Below, one piece after another: positions 10,151 through 16,876 of a DNA stretch of 23,187 bases; the stretch's first letter is position 1; every line of letters begins with the position of its first letter. The stretch spans positions 1 to 23,187 of the forward strand of contig CAIOSL010000078.1 of the NCBI GenBank assembly GCA_903861015.1. The letters are read 5' to 3'. Below the pieces are notes generated by a model. It had not been told where the DNA came from, did no database searches, and saw only the letters and a program-made list of their open reading frames with translations. Made by a program: the position numbers and the translations under genes. Source of the DNA: an uncultured bacterium (lineage in GTDB: Bacteria; Patescibacteriota; Saccharimonadia; Saccharimonadales; Saccharimonadaceae).

Positions 10151-10159
10151 ATTATAGCA
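10151..10159 (-). promoter_or_regulatory. Extended -10 promoter of the giant prepilin gene
   Basis: On the minus strand TGC-TATAAT, a consensus extended -10, only 6 nt before the ATG at 10142-10144. Transcription is expected to start at or within a base of the A of the start codon. No Shine-Dalgarno is present. The promoter lies in the 34-nt gap after the ABC-F gene, so the prepilin can be made independently of it. Confidence 0.65.
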
Positions 10160-10178
10160 TAAGCGTGACTGCTAAACG

Positions 10179-11810
10179 TCAGCCAATCTGCAAGACTTCG
10201 CCGCCCAAAGCACTGCGGAAATAGCCGTCGTGACTGACATAAACCACCGCGCCAGTGTATTTGGCCAGGGCGGTTTCGAGCTCTTCGATACTTGGCAAAT
10301 CAAGGTGGTTGGTAGGCTCGTCCAAAATCAAAAGCTGCGGCTCGTTAGCTAGCATTGTAATCAACTGAAACCTGGCTTTTTGACCACCCGACAACCGCGC
10401 GATCGGCGTCTTGCCGTCACTTTCGGTAAACAAATAATCGCTCATCAAATTGCGCACTTTAGTCACCGATATCGACAACTTGCGGTCCAAATACATCCGC
10501 TCGATCGCTTCTTCTAGCGTCAGATCAAAATAGGTTGGCGAAACTTCTTGTTCGTAAACCCCAATCCGGATGTGTTTGCCCAAAGTCAACTCGCCGGCAA
10601 ACAGGGTAGGAGTTGTATCGCCCAAAATCGCCTTGATCAAAGTCGTTTTGCCGCTACCGTTGCGGCCACGAAACTCCAGGGCTTCACCCTCGCGTAGGTC
10701 AATATTAATACCTTTAAATAGTGGTTTGTCGTATCCCAGCGACACATCGCGCGCCGTCAACAACACATGCTTGCTGCGCGATTCTTCGTTCCTAATGTTC
10801 ATATGGATGTTTTTGGCTTTGAACTTGTCATATTGCGCCGCCACCTTGTAATTCAAATTAGCGGCCGATTCTTTATCGATCCAAAACGATGGTTTTTCTT
10901 TGGCTTGCAACTCGGCTAATTCTTCGCGTGAGTTGTTTTCGAGGCGTTTAAACTTTTGGATCGTACCCGGATTGCGTGATTTTTCTTTTAAGCGCTGGTA
11001 GTCAATCACTTTTTGCTTTAAATTAACAATTCGCTTTTCGATCATCTCGAAGTCGTTCATTCGAGTACCTGTACTGACAGCATTTTGCTTTAGGTATGCG
11101 TCATAATTACCCTTATAACTGGCGTTCTCGCCGTCCTTTAGCTCGATAATTCGATCAACCTCGTTCAAGACATCGCGGTCGTGGGTAATCACCAACATCG
11201 CCTCGGGGGCGTTCTTCATCCACTCGACGTATTGAGCTTTGGCGACATAGTCCATGTGGTTAGTCGGCTCGTCCACCAGTGCCAAATCGGCATCGCTATG
11301 CATCACCTTGACAACCTCGACTAGGCGCTTTTGACCACCCGACAGGCTGGCGAACCTGCGATGGGCAATGCCTGATAACTGAAAATTATCCAGCTCGCGC
11401 TCGATTTTTTCTTCAATCTGGTAAAAACCCTTGTCGTCAAACCGCATCAAAGCCTGGGTGTATTCGTCGATCAGTTTCATGTCTTCGCCCATTTTGTCAG
11501 GATAGGTTTCGATAATATGGCTGAGTTCAGGGTATTCTGGCAAACCGGCTAGAACATATTGCAACACCGTCGTATCGCCCATATCGTGGTGTTCCTGAGC
11601 GGTCGACACCACCACAACACCGCGTTTAAAAATAATTTCGCCGGTAAAATCTTTGTCGCTGCCAGTCAAAATACCAAACAAGGTCGATTTGCCAACACCG
11701 TTACGCCCAACCACGCCAACTTTTTCGCCATCATCAATACTAAACTTGATGTTTTTCATTAACACCTTGGCGCCAAAGCTTTTCTCGGTAACTCTAATAT
11801 CGGCAATCAT
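10179..11810 (-). CDS. ABC-F family ATPase (ribosome-associated translation factor)
   Basis: 543 residues, two ATP-binding domains in one chain and no membrane segment, the ABC-F layout. Domain 1: Walker A GRNGVGKS (35-42), signature LSGGQ (156-160), Walker B with catalytic Glu181 in LALVDEPTNHMD, switch His210. Linker of about residues 220-345 is charged and helical, as expected for the P-site tRNA interaction motif that reaches into the ribosome. Domain 2: Walker A GRNGSGKT (382-389), LSGGQ (473-477), Glu498 in LLILDEPTNHLD, switch His527. All catalytic residues are intact. Could be EttA-, YkpA- or antibiotic-protection-like; the subfamily cannot be settled by eye, so no symbol is given. 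A leaderless-type promoter lies directly before it. Confidence 0.93.
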   Translation of the reverse strand: MIADIRVTEKSFGAKVLMKNIKFSIDDGEKVGVVGRNGVGKSTLFGILTGSDKDFTGEIIFKRGVVVVSTAQEHHDMGDTTVLQYVLAGLPEYPELSHIIETYPDKMGEDMKLIDEYTQALMRFDDKGFYQIEEKIERELDNFQLSGIAHRRFASLSGGQKRLVEVVKVMHSDADLALVDEPTNHMDYVAKAQYVEWMKNAPEAMLVITHDRDVLNEVDRIIELKDGENASYKGNYDAYLKQNAVSTGTRMNDFEMIEKRIVNLKQKVIDYQRLKEKSRNPGTIQKFKRLENNSREELAELQAKEKPSFWIDKESAANLNYKVAAQYDKFKAKNIHMNIRNEESRSKHVLLTARDVSLGYDKPLFKGINIDLREGEALEFRGRNGSGKTTLIKAILGDTTPTLFAGELTLGKHIRIGVYEQEVSPTYFDLTLEEAIERMYLDRKLSISVTKVRNLMSDYLFTESDGKTPIARLSGGQKARFQLITMLANEPQLLILDEPTNHLDLPSIEELETALAKYTGAVVYVSHDGYFRSALGGEVLQIG

Positions 11811-11817
11811 TTGGGAT

Positions 11818-11826
11818 ATTGTATCA
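11818..11826 (-). promoter_or_regulatory. Extended -10 promoter of the ABC-F gene
   Basis: On the minus strand TGA-TACAAT ending 7 nt before the ATG at 11808-11810. It shares a 66-bp intergenic region with a divergent promoter of the same type for the hydrolase gene. No Shine-Dalgarno. Confidence 0.6.
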
Positions 11827-11859
11827 TAACAGAGGTAAATTATCTATCCGAACTGATAA

Positions 11860-11868
11860 TGTTATACT
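11860..11868 (+). promoter_or_regulatory. Extended -10 promoter of the alpha/beta hydrolase gene
   Basis: TGT-TATACT ending 8 nt before the ATG at 11877, with a poor -35 (TTATCT, 11840-11845) at 17-nt spacing. Predicts a leader of 0-2 nt and no Shine-Dalgarno. Confidence 0.6.
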
Positions 11869-11876
11869 AAATTTTA

Positions 11877-12707
11877 ATGAGTATTCACCGCCAACAAAAC
11901 CAAACAGCCTATTACGTTCACAGCGATAAGCCCGAACTGCCAACAATAATCATGGTTCATGGGTTTCGCGGCACGCATCACGGAATGGATTTGATCGCCA
12001 AGAATCTGCCAGAATACCGACTGATCGTGCCGGATTTGCCAGGCTTTGGCCAAACCCAACCCCTGACCGTCGAGCATTCGATTGATAATTACGTCGACTG
12101 GCTCAAAAATTTTATTGATAACCTGGCCCTAACAACCACCCCGATTTTGTTGGGACACTCGTTTGGCAGCATCATAACCGCTTATTACGCCAGCAAATAC
12201 CCTGGTACCATCCAAAAGTTAATTCTGGTTAACCCAATCGGCTCGCCAGCTCTGGAAGGCCCGCAGGCATTTTTAACCCGATTAGCGCTGGTTTATTACT
12301 GGCTGGGGCGCCAACTGCCCGAAAAGCTGGCTATTAAATTACTGTCCGCTAGACCAATCGTCATGATTATGAGTAACGCCATGGCCAAGAGTAAAGACAA
12401 GGATATTCGGGCCTATGTTCACGACCAGCACCTGCAACACTTCAGTTCGTTTGCCAACAGGCAAGTGGTCGCCGAGGCCTTTAGCGCCTCTGTTAAAGCC
12501 ACTGTCTGCGACGTAGCCCGACTAATAACCACACCGACATTGTTGATTGCCGGTGACATCGACGATATTACGCCACTCGACAAACAACGTCAGTTAAATG
12601 ACATGTTTACAAATTCTAAACTCGAGGTTATTAAAAACGTCGGGCACTTGACTCACTACGAGACGCCGGCCGCAGTTGCTGGCGCTATCAAACGGTTTAT
12701 TGCTTGA
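11877..12707 (+). CDS. Alpha/beta-fold hydrolase
   Basis: 276 residues, cytoplasmic, no signal peptide. The fold is shown by the oxyanion-hole motif VHGF (27-30) and the nucleophile elbow GHSFG with Ser95. Candidate acid is Asp230 in GDIDDITPLD, and the base is His257 in VGHLTHYE; all three lie at the spacing usual for the family. PDLPGFGQT (52-60) is also typical. A cap region lies between about 130 and 205. Substrate unknown: esterase, lipase or C-C hydrolase are all possible. The 3' end overlaps the opposite-strand glycosyltransferase gene by 11 bp. Confidence 0.9.
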   Translation: MSIHRQQNQTAYYVHSDKPELPTIIMVHGFRGTHHGMDLIAKNLPEYRLIVPDLPGFGQTQPLTVEHSIDNYVDWLKNFIDNLALTTTPILLGHSFGSIITAYYASKYPGTIQKLILVNPIGSPALEGPQAFLTRLALVYYWLGRQLPEKLAIKLLSARPIVMIMSNAMAKSKDKDIRAYVHDQHLQHFSSFANRQVVAEAFSASVKATVCDVARLITTPTLLIAGDIDDITPLDKQRQLNDMFTNSKLEVIKNVGHLTHYETPAAVAGAIKRFIA

Positions 12708-13866
12708 CCAGGCTCTGATAGATCGCTTCAAAGCGCTGCAAGGTGTTTTCGAGGTCGTGAGTACCAGCAATCGCCAAACTTTCGTCACTAAACTTTTTAC
12801 GGAGTTTAGGATCGGTAATGATCTTTTGCAAACCATCCGCAATCGCTTGTTCGTCGTCTTGGTCACACAAATATCCATTGTGTTGATCTTGACACAGTTC
12901 GCGCAGCGCCCCGGCGTCAACCGCCACAATCGGCTGTCCGCTGGCCATTGCCTCGAGAGTCGCAATGCTCTGTAACTCGGCAGGTGACGGCATGCAGTAC
13001 ACCGTACCGACTTTATGCAGTTCGACAATATCTTCGTCACTAACTCGGCCAGCAAAGGTCACGTTTTGGGCAATATCGTACTTATCGACTAATTCGCGCA
13101 GATTTTCGATATCAGTACCGTCGCCAACAATTAACAGATGAGAAGGGGTGGTCTTGAGGATTTTATTAAATGCATCAATCAGCACCCATATGTGCTTTTC
13201 GGCATCAACACGACCAATATAGGTAATTATTGGCCGATCGGTTGGCAAGCGGTAGCGTTTGATCGTGTCAGGGCTTGGCGGAGTAGATTTGAAACGACTG
13301 AGGTTGATACCGTTTGATACCGCCTCAACTGGGGCGCTAACCTTATCGATCGCCGATCCAAACATTTCGATCGCTGCCTGAGTTGGCAGAGTAACGTAAT
13401 CGGCCTTGGAATGAAACCTGGCGCCGTAACGCTTTAACATGTAATTAATCGGCCGGGCAACTGGTGCCAAAAGCCGCAGATTGTCCATAAGGTTTTCGGG
13501 CATTGCGTGATTAGTGCTGACAATTGGTATGTCCATCTTGTTGCCATATTTCATGGCCGCTTGGCCGATCATCATCAACATTTGAATGTGAATTACATCT
13601 GGCTGAAACTCGTCAATGATTTTTTTGACTTCGCGATAAGGTGTTATCGAGATCTTAAAGTTTTGGTAAAACGGAAAGGGGACCGACACCGTCCTGGCGA
13701 CCGTATGATTAACGTCGACCTCTTTATATTTTTTGCCAGTTTGGCTGGGTGCAATTACCAGTACTTCGTGACCATGTGCCGCCAGCCCTTGGGCCAGATT
13801 TCGACTAAATGTTGCTACTCCGTTGATTGTCGGCCAATGCAGGTCCGACGCAATTAGTATCTTCAT
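12697..13866 (-). CDS. GT4-family glycosyltransferase (GT-B fold)
   Basis: 389 residues. The N-terminal half starts MKILIASDLHWPTINGVATF, with the glycine loop of retaining GT4 enzymes, and has TNHAMPEN at 118-125. The C-terminal half has the donor-binding site: GRVDAEKH (218-225, Arg219 and Lys224 contact nucleotide-sugar phosphates) and the EX7E motif formed by Glu297 and Glu305 in PAELQSIATLEAMASG. Relatives include MgtA/PimB-like and diacylglycerol glycosyltransferases, so a lipid or surface glycan acceptor is plausible but unproven. No membrane helix is seen. The gene stands alone on its strand with its own leaderless-type promoter and overlaps the hydrolase gene tail to tail. Confidence 0.92.
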   Translation of the reverse strand: MKILIASDLHWPTINGVATFSRNLAQGLAAHGHEVLVIAPSQTGKKYKEVDVNHTVARTVSVPFPFYQNFKISITPYREVKKIIDEFQPDVIHIQMLMMIGQAAMKYGNKMDIPIVSTNHAMPENLMDNLRLLAPVARPINYMLKRYGARFHSKADYVTLPTQAAIEMFGSAIDKVSAPVEAVSNGINLSRFKSTPPSPDTIKRYRLPTDRPIITYIGRVDAEKHIWVLIDAFNKILKTTPSHLLIVGDGTDIENLRELVDKYDIAQNVTFAGRVSDEDIVELHKVGTVYCMPSPAELQSIATLEAMASGQPIVAVDAGALRELCQDQHNGYLCDQDDEQAIADGLQKIITDPKLRKKFSDESLAIAGTHDLENTLQRFEAIYQSLVKQ

Positions 13867-13875
13867 ATGTTGGAT

Positions 13876-13884
13876 ATTATAACA
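13876..13884 (-). promoter_or_regulatory. Extended -10 promoter of the GT4 gene
   Basis: On the minus strand TGT-TATAAT, consensus extended -10, ending 9 nt before the ATG at 13864-13866. No Shine-Dalgarno in the short leader. Confidence 0.65.
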
Positions 13885-13931
13885 TAGGTTCCGGTTATGG
13901 CATTCTATCGATTTATGTTAGCCACACTCTC

Positions 13932-13940
13932 TGTTACAAT
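13932..13940 (+). promoter_or_regulatory. Extended -10 promoter of smpB
   Basis: TGT-TACAAT ending 10 nt before the ATG at 13951, with TTTATG (13912-13917) as a weak -35 at 17-nt spacing. Its position supports 13951 rather than the upstream Met at 13897 as the true start. Confidence 0.6.
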
Positions 13941-13950
13941 AGTTAATATT

Positions 13951-14424
13951 ATGGCCAAAAAAGCAAAAAGCAAAAAACCACCCGTCATCACGAACCGTCG
14001 TGCATCGTTTGACTATGCCCTCGAAGAAGACCTGGTGGTTGGCATCGCCCTAACTGGCCCCGAGACTCGCGCCGCCCGCGATGGTCACGTTCAGTTAAAG
14101 GGGTCGTTTGTGACTATTCGCGACCACGAATTATGGCTAAATAACTCTAGTTTTAGCCTCCGATTAAATCAACGCGGCGTCGTTGGCGCCCGTTCGATCG
14201 ACACCTCACCGCGCAAACTTTTGGCCAAACGCAAACAAATCGACGACCTCGAGGCGCGCAAACATGCCGGCATGTCAATCGTACCGACCAAACTTTTAAC
14301 TAACGGTCGCTTTATTAAATTAGTCATCGCCCTAGGCAAAGGCAAAAAAAACTACGACAAACGCGAAACCCTAAAACGCCGCGACCAAGAGCGCGACGTC
14401 CAACGCGCCATCAAAAACGCGTAA
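13951..14424 (+). CDS. smpB: SsrA-binding protein (trans-translation, ribosome rescue)
   Basis: 157 residues from the Met of MAKKAKSKK. SmpB binds tmRNA and brings it to stalled ribosomes. The family pattern is clear: NRRASFDYALEEDLVVGIALTGPE near the start, VQLKGSFVTIRDHELWLNN, then PRKLLAKRKQIDDLE and a basic C-terminal tail (KKNYDKRETLKRRDQERDVQRAIK) that inserts in the mRNA channel. The longer reading from 13897 adds 18 residues (MAFYRFMLATL) that overlap the promoter and are not family-like, so it is rejected. No tmRNA gene was seen in the window. Confidence 0.95.
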   Translation: MAKKAKSKKPPVITNRRASFDYALEEDLVVGIALTGPETRAARDGHVQLKGSFVTIRDHELWLNNSSFSLRLNQRGVVGARSIDTSPRKLLAKRKQIDDLEARKHAGMSIVPTKLLTNGRFIKLVIALGKGKKNYDKRETLKRRDQERDVQRAIKNA

Positions 14425-14441
14425 TTTATCACGCGACGAAA

Positions 14442-14450
14442 TGATATAAT
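14442..14450 (+). promoter_or_regulatory. Extended -10 promoter of the coiled-coil/exonuclease III operon
   Basis: TGA-TATAAT ending 6 nt before the ATG at 14457, the closest spacing in the window together with that of the giant prepilin gene. Predicts an mRNA beginning at or next to the start codon. Confidence 0.65.
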
Positions 14451-14456
14451 AGTCGT

Positions 14457-15008
14457 ATGAAGCAAGATGACCTTACGATCAATGTTTTAGGTAAACTCGA
14501 CAGCCTAATTACTGAGGTGGGAGCGCTTAGAATTGATATTAATGGGGTCAAGACAGACGTTTCAGGCCTAAAGAACGACTTCTCGGGCCTAAAAGACGAT
14601 GTTGCAGATCTAAAGAACGACGTCTCGGGCCTAAAGACAGATGTTTCTAACCTCAAAGACGATGTGGCCGGTTTGAAAAATGACGTTACAGGCCTCAAAG
14701 ACGATGTGGCCGGTTTGAAAACAGCTGTAGGTGAATTACAGACTGATGTCAATACATTAAAAATAGATGTAGGTGAGCTAAAGGTGGACGTAGGTGAGCT
14801 AAAGGTAGACGTAAGTGAGCTAAAAGCGGACGTCCGCCGACTGGAAGTATTGCATGAAGAAACTGACGATACTATACAGGCCATATTCGAAGAGCTAGTG
14901 CCAAATAAAAAAAGAACCGTAGCGATCGAGCAGCACCAAGCCGAACAAGACGAAACTATCAAATTTCATGAAAATCGCATCGGCTTCCTCGAGAAAAAAC
15001 TGGCATGA
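14457..15008 (+). CDS. Heptad-repeat coiled-coil protein of unknown function
   Basis: 183 residues. From about residue 21 to 132 it is an almost perfect run of 16 heptads of the form V-x-x-L-K-x-D, with Val (rarely Ile or Phe) at a and Leu at d, acidic and lysine residues outside. At about 1.5 A per residue this is a rod of roughly 16-17 nm, probably a parallel dimer or trimer. It is followed by LHEETDDTIQAIFEEL and a shorter helical C-terminus ending in FLEKKLA. There is no signal peptide or membrane helix. Its stop overlaps the exonuclease III start by 4 nt (ATGA), so the two are co-translated. No function can be assigned; similar LKxDV repeats occur in many unrelated coiled-coil proteins. 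Confidence 0.85.
   Translation: MKQDDLTINVLGKLDSLITEVGALRIDINGVKTDVSGLKNDFSGLKDDVADLKNDVSGLKTDVSNLKDDVAGLKNDVTGLKDDVAGLKTAVGELQTDVNTLKIDVGELKVDVGELKVDVSELKADVRRLEVLHEETDDTIQAIFEELVPNKKRTVAIEQHQAEQDETIKFHENRIGFLEKKLA
14517..14852 (+). repeat. 21-bp tandem repeats encoding the coiled-coil heptads
   Basis: About sixteen degenerate 21-bp units matching one heptad each. Some are recent copies: a 29-bp stretch beginning CCTCAAAGACGATG is identical at 14651 and 14693 (42 bp, two heptads apart), and a 17-bp stretch beginning GTAGGTGAGC recurs 21 bp later (14769 and 14790). Such a tract can gain or lose heptads by slippage without shifting the frame. Confidence 0.8.
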
Positions 15009-15805
15009 AACTATATTCGTGGAACGTTAATGGAATCCGTGCCGTTATTAACAAGGGCACTTTTCAAAAATTTATGGCCGAACATCAGCCTGATATTTTG
15101 TGCTTGCAAGAAACCAAGGCCAAACAGGGCCAAGCCGTCATCGACCTGCCAGATTATGAGGAGTATTGGAATAGCGCCGACAAAGCCGGCTACAGCGGCA
15201 CAGTGATTTTTAGCAAAATAAAACCATTGTCGGTTATTAACGGATTTGCCGATGCCATTGCCGCCAAATACAATTTGGCAGGTGATAGTTATGGCGATCC
15301 TGCCCGCGAAGGTCGCGTCATATCGGCCGAATTTGACAAATTTTGGGTTGTTACGGTTTACACACCCAACACCAAAGAAGATCTGTCCCGACTAGGTTTG
15401 CGCCACCAACAATGGGATCCGGCATTTTTGGAACACCTCCAAGAACTAGAAAAATCCAAACCCGTCTTGTTTTGCGGGGACCTAAATGTTGCTCATAACG
15501 AGATCGATCTATCTAACCCCAAAGCCAACGTTGGCAAACACGGTTTTACCAATGAGGAACGATCTGGTTTTGACGCTTTTGAGGCGGCCGGCTATACCGA
15601 CACCTACCGCGCACTCAACCCGACCAAAACCGATGCTTTTAGCTGGTGGTCACACTGGGCCAACGCCCGGGCACGCAATGTTGGTTGGCGGATTGATTAT
15701 TGGCTGGCCAGTCGTGGCATCGCCAAAAACGTCAAAAACGCCCAAATTCATCCTGACGTCCTGGGGTCGGACCACTGTCCGGTCAGTATCGAAATTGACC
15801 TATGA
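15005..15805 (+). CDS. xth: Exodeoxyribonuclease III / AP endonuclease
   Basis: 266 residues, usual length. Cuts DNA 5' of abasic sites and removes 3' blocking groups in base excision repair. The metal and catalytic residues are present: Asn7 in SWNVNGIR, Glu36 in LQETK, Tyr119 in VYTPN, Asp159 and Asn161 in GDLNVAHNEID, Asp231 in RIDYWL, Asp256 and His257 in GSDHCPV. The start overlaps the end of the coiled-coil gene by 4 nt and the stop overlaps a possible 11-codon reading frame, so the gene is deep in an operon. ExoA-type and ExoIII-type names are interchangeable here. Confidence 0.95.
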   Translation: MKLYSWNVNGIRAVINKGTFQKFMAEHQPDILCLQETKAKQGQAVIDLPDYEEYWNSADKAGYSGTVIFSKIKPLSVINGFADAIAAKYNLAGDSYGDPAREGRVISAEFDKFWVVTVYTPNTKEDLSRLGLRHQQWDPAFLEHLQELEKSKPVLFCGDLNVAHNEIDLSNPKANVGKHGFTNEERSGFDAFEAAGYTDTYRALNPTKTDAFSWWSHWANARARNVGWRIDYWLASRGIAKNVKNAQIHPDVLGSDHCPVSIEIDL

Positions 15806-15837
15806 ACCAATATTATTTGACGGTAAAGGCTTGTTAA
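15802..15837 (+). other. Possible 11-residue reading frame bridging xth and the next gene
   Basis: ATG at 15802 overlaps the xth stop (ATGA), reads MNQYYLTVKAC, and ends in TAA that shares its last base with the next gene's ATG (TAATG). The layout would hand a terminating ribosome from xth to the downstream start. There is no evidence that the peptide itself matters. Confidence 0.3.
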
Positions 15838-16622
15838 TGCAGCACTCTTACTGGCGCAACCAAACCGACAACAAACCGCTTTTTCCGGATATCGAATGGT
15901 CCAAACCCGAACAACGGGCGCAGGCCGGTAGATTGGGGATTATCGGCGGCAACAGCCTGGGCTTTGCCGGGGTTGCCGAAAGCTACCAGACGGCACTGTC
16001 AACTGGGGTGGGCCAAGCCAGAGTACTACTGCCAGATATGCTCAAAAAAAACCTGCCAACCAGCATAGTCGAGGTTGTTTACGGAACAACCAATCCGTCC
16101 GGTGGATTGTCCCGTGAGGCCACAGCCGAGCTTCAAGCCCTGGCAGCCTGGTCAAGCGGCATTTTAATGGCGGGCGATGCTGGGCGCAACAGTGAAACAG
16201 CGATTTTGTACGAAGATTTTATTAGAGTTTATCGGGGACCGTTGGTTATTACGCGCGACGCGATTGATCTGGTCAAAAACAGCTCGCAGGCCTTGGTCGA
16301 ACGGCCAAACACGCTACTGGTAGCGTCGTTTGCTCAAATCCAAAAACTGTTTCAGTATGTTTATTATCCAAAAGTTTTAACTTTTAGCATGCAGCTGAAC
16401 AATCTGGTCGAGGCACTACATAAATTCACAATTACTTACCCGATCACCATCGCCGTACTACACAACAACACCATGGTCGTCGCCAGTAGTGGGCAAGTAA
16501 CCACCACTCCGTGGGACAATCCAATGCAAATTTGGCGCGGAATTACCGCCGCCCGCGCCGCCACATATTGGCTGTGGAACGTCAACAAGCCGCTCGAAAG
16601 CGTCACAACTAGCTTGCTATAA
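15837..16622 (+). CDS. Degenerate NAD(P)HX-dehydratase/carbohydrate-kinase-like protein
   Basis: 261 residues. The N-terminal half has the ribokinase-like NnrD/YjeF-C pattern: GRLGIIGGNSLGFAGVAESYQTALSTGVGQARVLLPD resembles the nucleotide-side strand and loop, and ILMAGDAGRNSE and GPLVITRDAIDL correspond to the G-x-G-x and VLDADAL segments. In the C-terminal half the hallmark G-T/S-GD-x-LAG loop with its catalytic Asp is absent: the equivalent place reads NPMQIWRGITAARAATYWLW. The NPHPGE metal-site segment is not recognisable either. It is therefore probably not an active dehydratase and may be a binding or regulatory paralogue. Start chosen at 15837 because AAAGG lies 7 nt upstream; the open frame extends back into xth only as a shadow. 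Confidence 0.65.
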   Translation: MQHSYWRNQTDNKPLFPDIEWSKPEQRAQAGRLGIIGGNSLGFAGVAESYQTALSTGVGQARVLLPDMLKKNLPTSIVEVVYGTTNPSGGLSREATAELQALAAWSSGILMAGDAGRNSETAILYEDFIRVYRGPLVITRDAIDLVKNSSQALVERPNTLLVASFAQIQKLFQYVYYPKVLTFSMQLNNLVEALHKFTITYPITIAVLHNNTMVVASSGQVTTTPWDNPMQIWRGITAARAATYWLWNVNKPLESVTTSLL

Positions 16623-16740
16623 AATTTATACTGTTTGGTGGGCAGAGGGGGACTTGAACCCCCACGATCTTACGAACACCAGATTTTGAGTCTGACGCGT
16701 CTACCATTCCGCCATCCGCCCAACAAACAGTTTAAATTTT
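16621..16740. repeat. 16-bp inverted repeat flanking the tRNA-Leu gene
   Basis: The bases at 16621-16636 and those at 16725-16740 are reverse complements at 15 of 16 positions. The arms enclose the tRNA almost exactly, the left arm sharing one base with the CCA end. In the precursor RNA they would extend the acceptor stem by a long AU-rich helix. Confidence 0.8.
16636..16721 (-). tRNA. tRNA-Leu (anticodon CAA)
   Basis: 86 nt including an encoded CCA. Acceptor stem GGGCGGA pairs with TCTGCCC (one G-U), the discriminator is A as required for leucine tRNAs, the anticodon loop is CTCAAAA giving CAA (reads UUG), the T arm is GGGGG-TTCAAGT-CCCCC, and a class II long variable arm lies between them. 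D-loop contains the TGGT sequence. Consistent on all structural points. Confidence 0.96.
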
Positions 16741-16764
16741 TAAAATTACACTTGATCAGTCAGT

Positions 16765-16793
16765 ATTATACAGCCAAATCAATCGTTGGTAAA
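16765..16793 (-). promoter_or_regulatory. Promoter of tRNA-Leu
   Basis: On the minus strand a TTTACC -35 (16788-16793) and TATAAT -10 (16765-16770) at 17-nt spacing. The start would fall near 16758, about 37 nt before the mature tRNA 5' end. Confidence 0.6.
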
Positions 16794-16845
16794 TATCCCA
16801 ACACCTATAATTCTTATGCTCATAGGCTTAACTACTGATTTATTG

Positions 16846-16851
16846 TACAAT
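16846..16851 (+). promoter_or_regulatory. -10 element of the sortase gene
   Basis: TACAAT within the palindrome TTGTACAA. It lies 25 nt before the ATG, giving a leader of about 19 nt that contains AGGA (16862-16865) 11 nt before the start, so this gene, unlike several neighbours, may use a Shine-Dalgarno. Confidence 0.45.
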
Positions 16852-16876
16852 AGATCACATCAGGAATCTATAACGA

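Noticed and set aside
13897..13950. Upstream start for smpB adding 18 residues
   Set aside because: The extension covers the extended -10 promoter and does not match the SmpB family; MAKKAKSKK at 13951 is the better start.
14429..14962. 177-residue minus-strand frame opposite the coiled-coil gene
   Set aside because: Ser/Thr/Phe-rich mirror of the heptad repeats with no recognisable motif. The plus strand has a promoter, a regular coiled coil and coupling to xth.
15486..15836. 117-codon N-terminal extension of the NnrD-like gene
   Set aside because: It is the second frame of xth. The kinase-like fold begins after 15837, which also has a Shine-Dalgarno.
16635..16838. Plus-strand frame starting MVGRGGLEPP
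   Set aside because: It is the antisense reading of tRNA-Leu, a well-known false gene.
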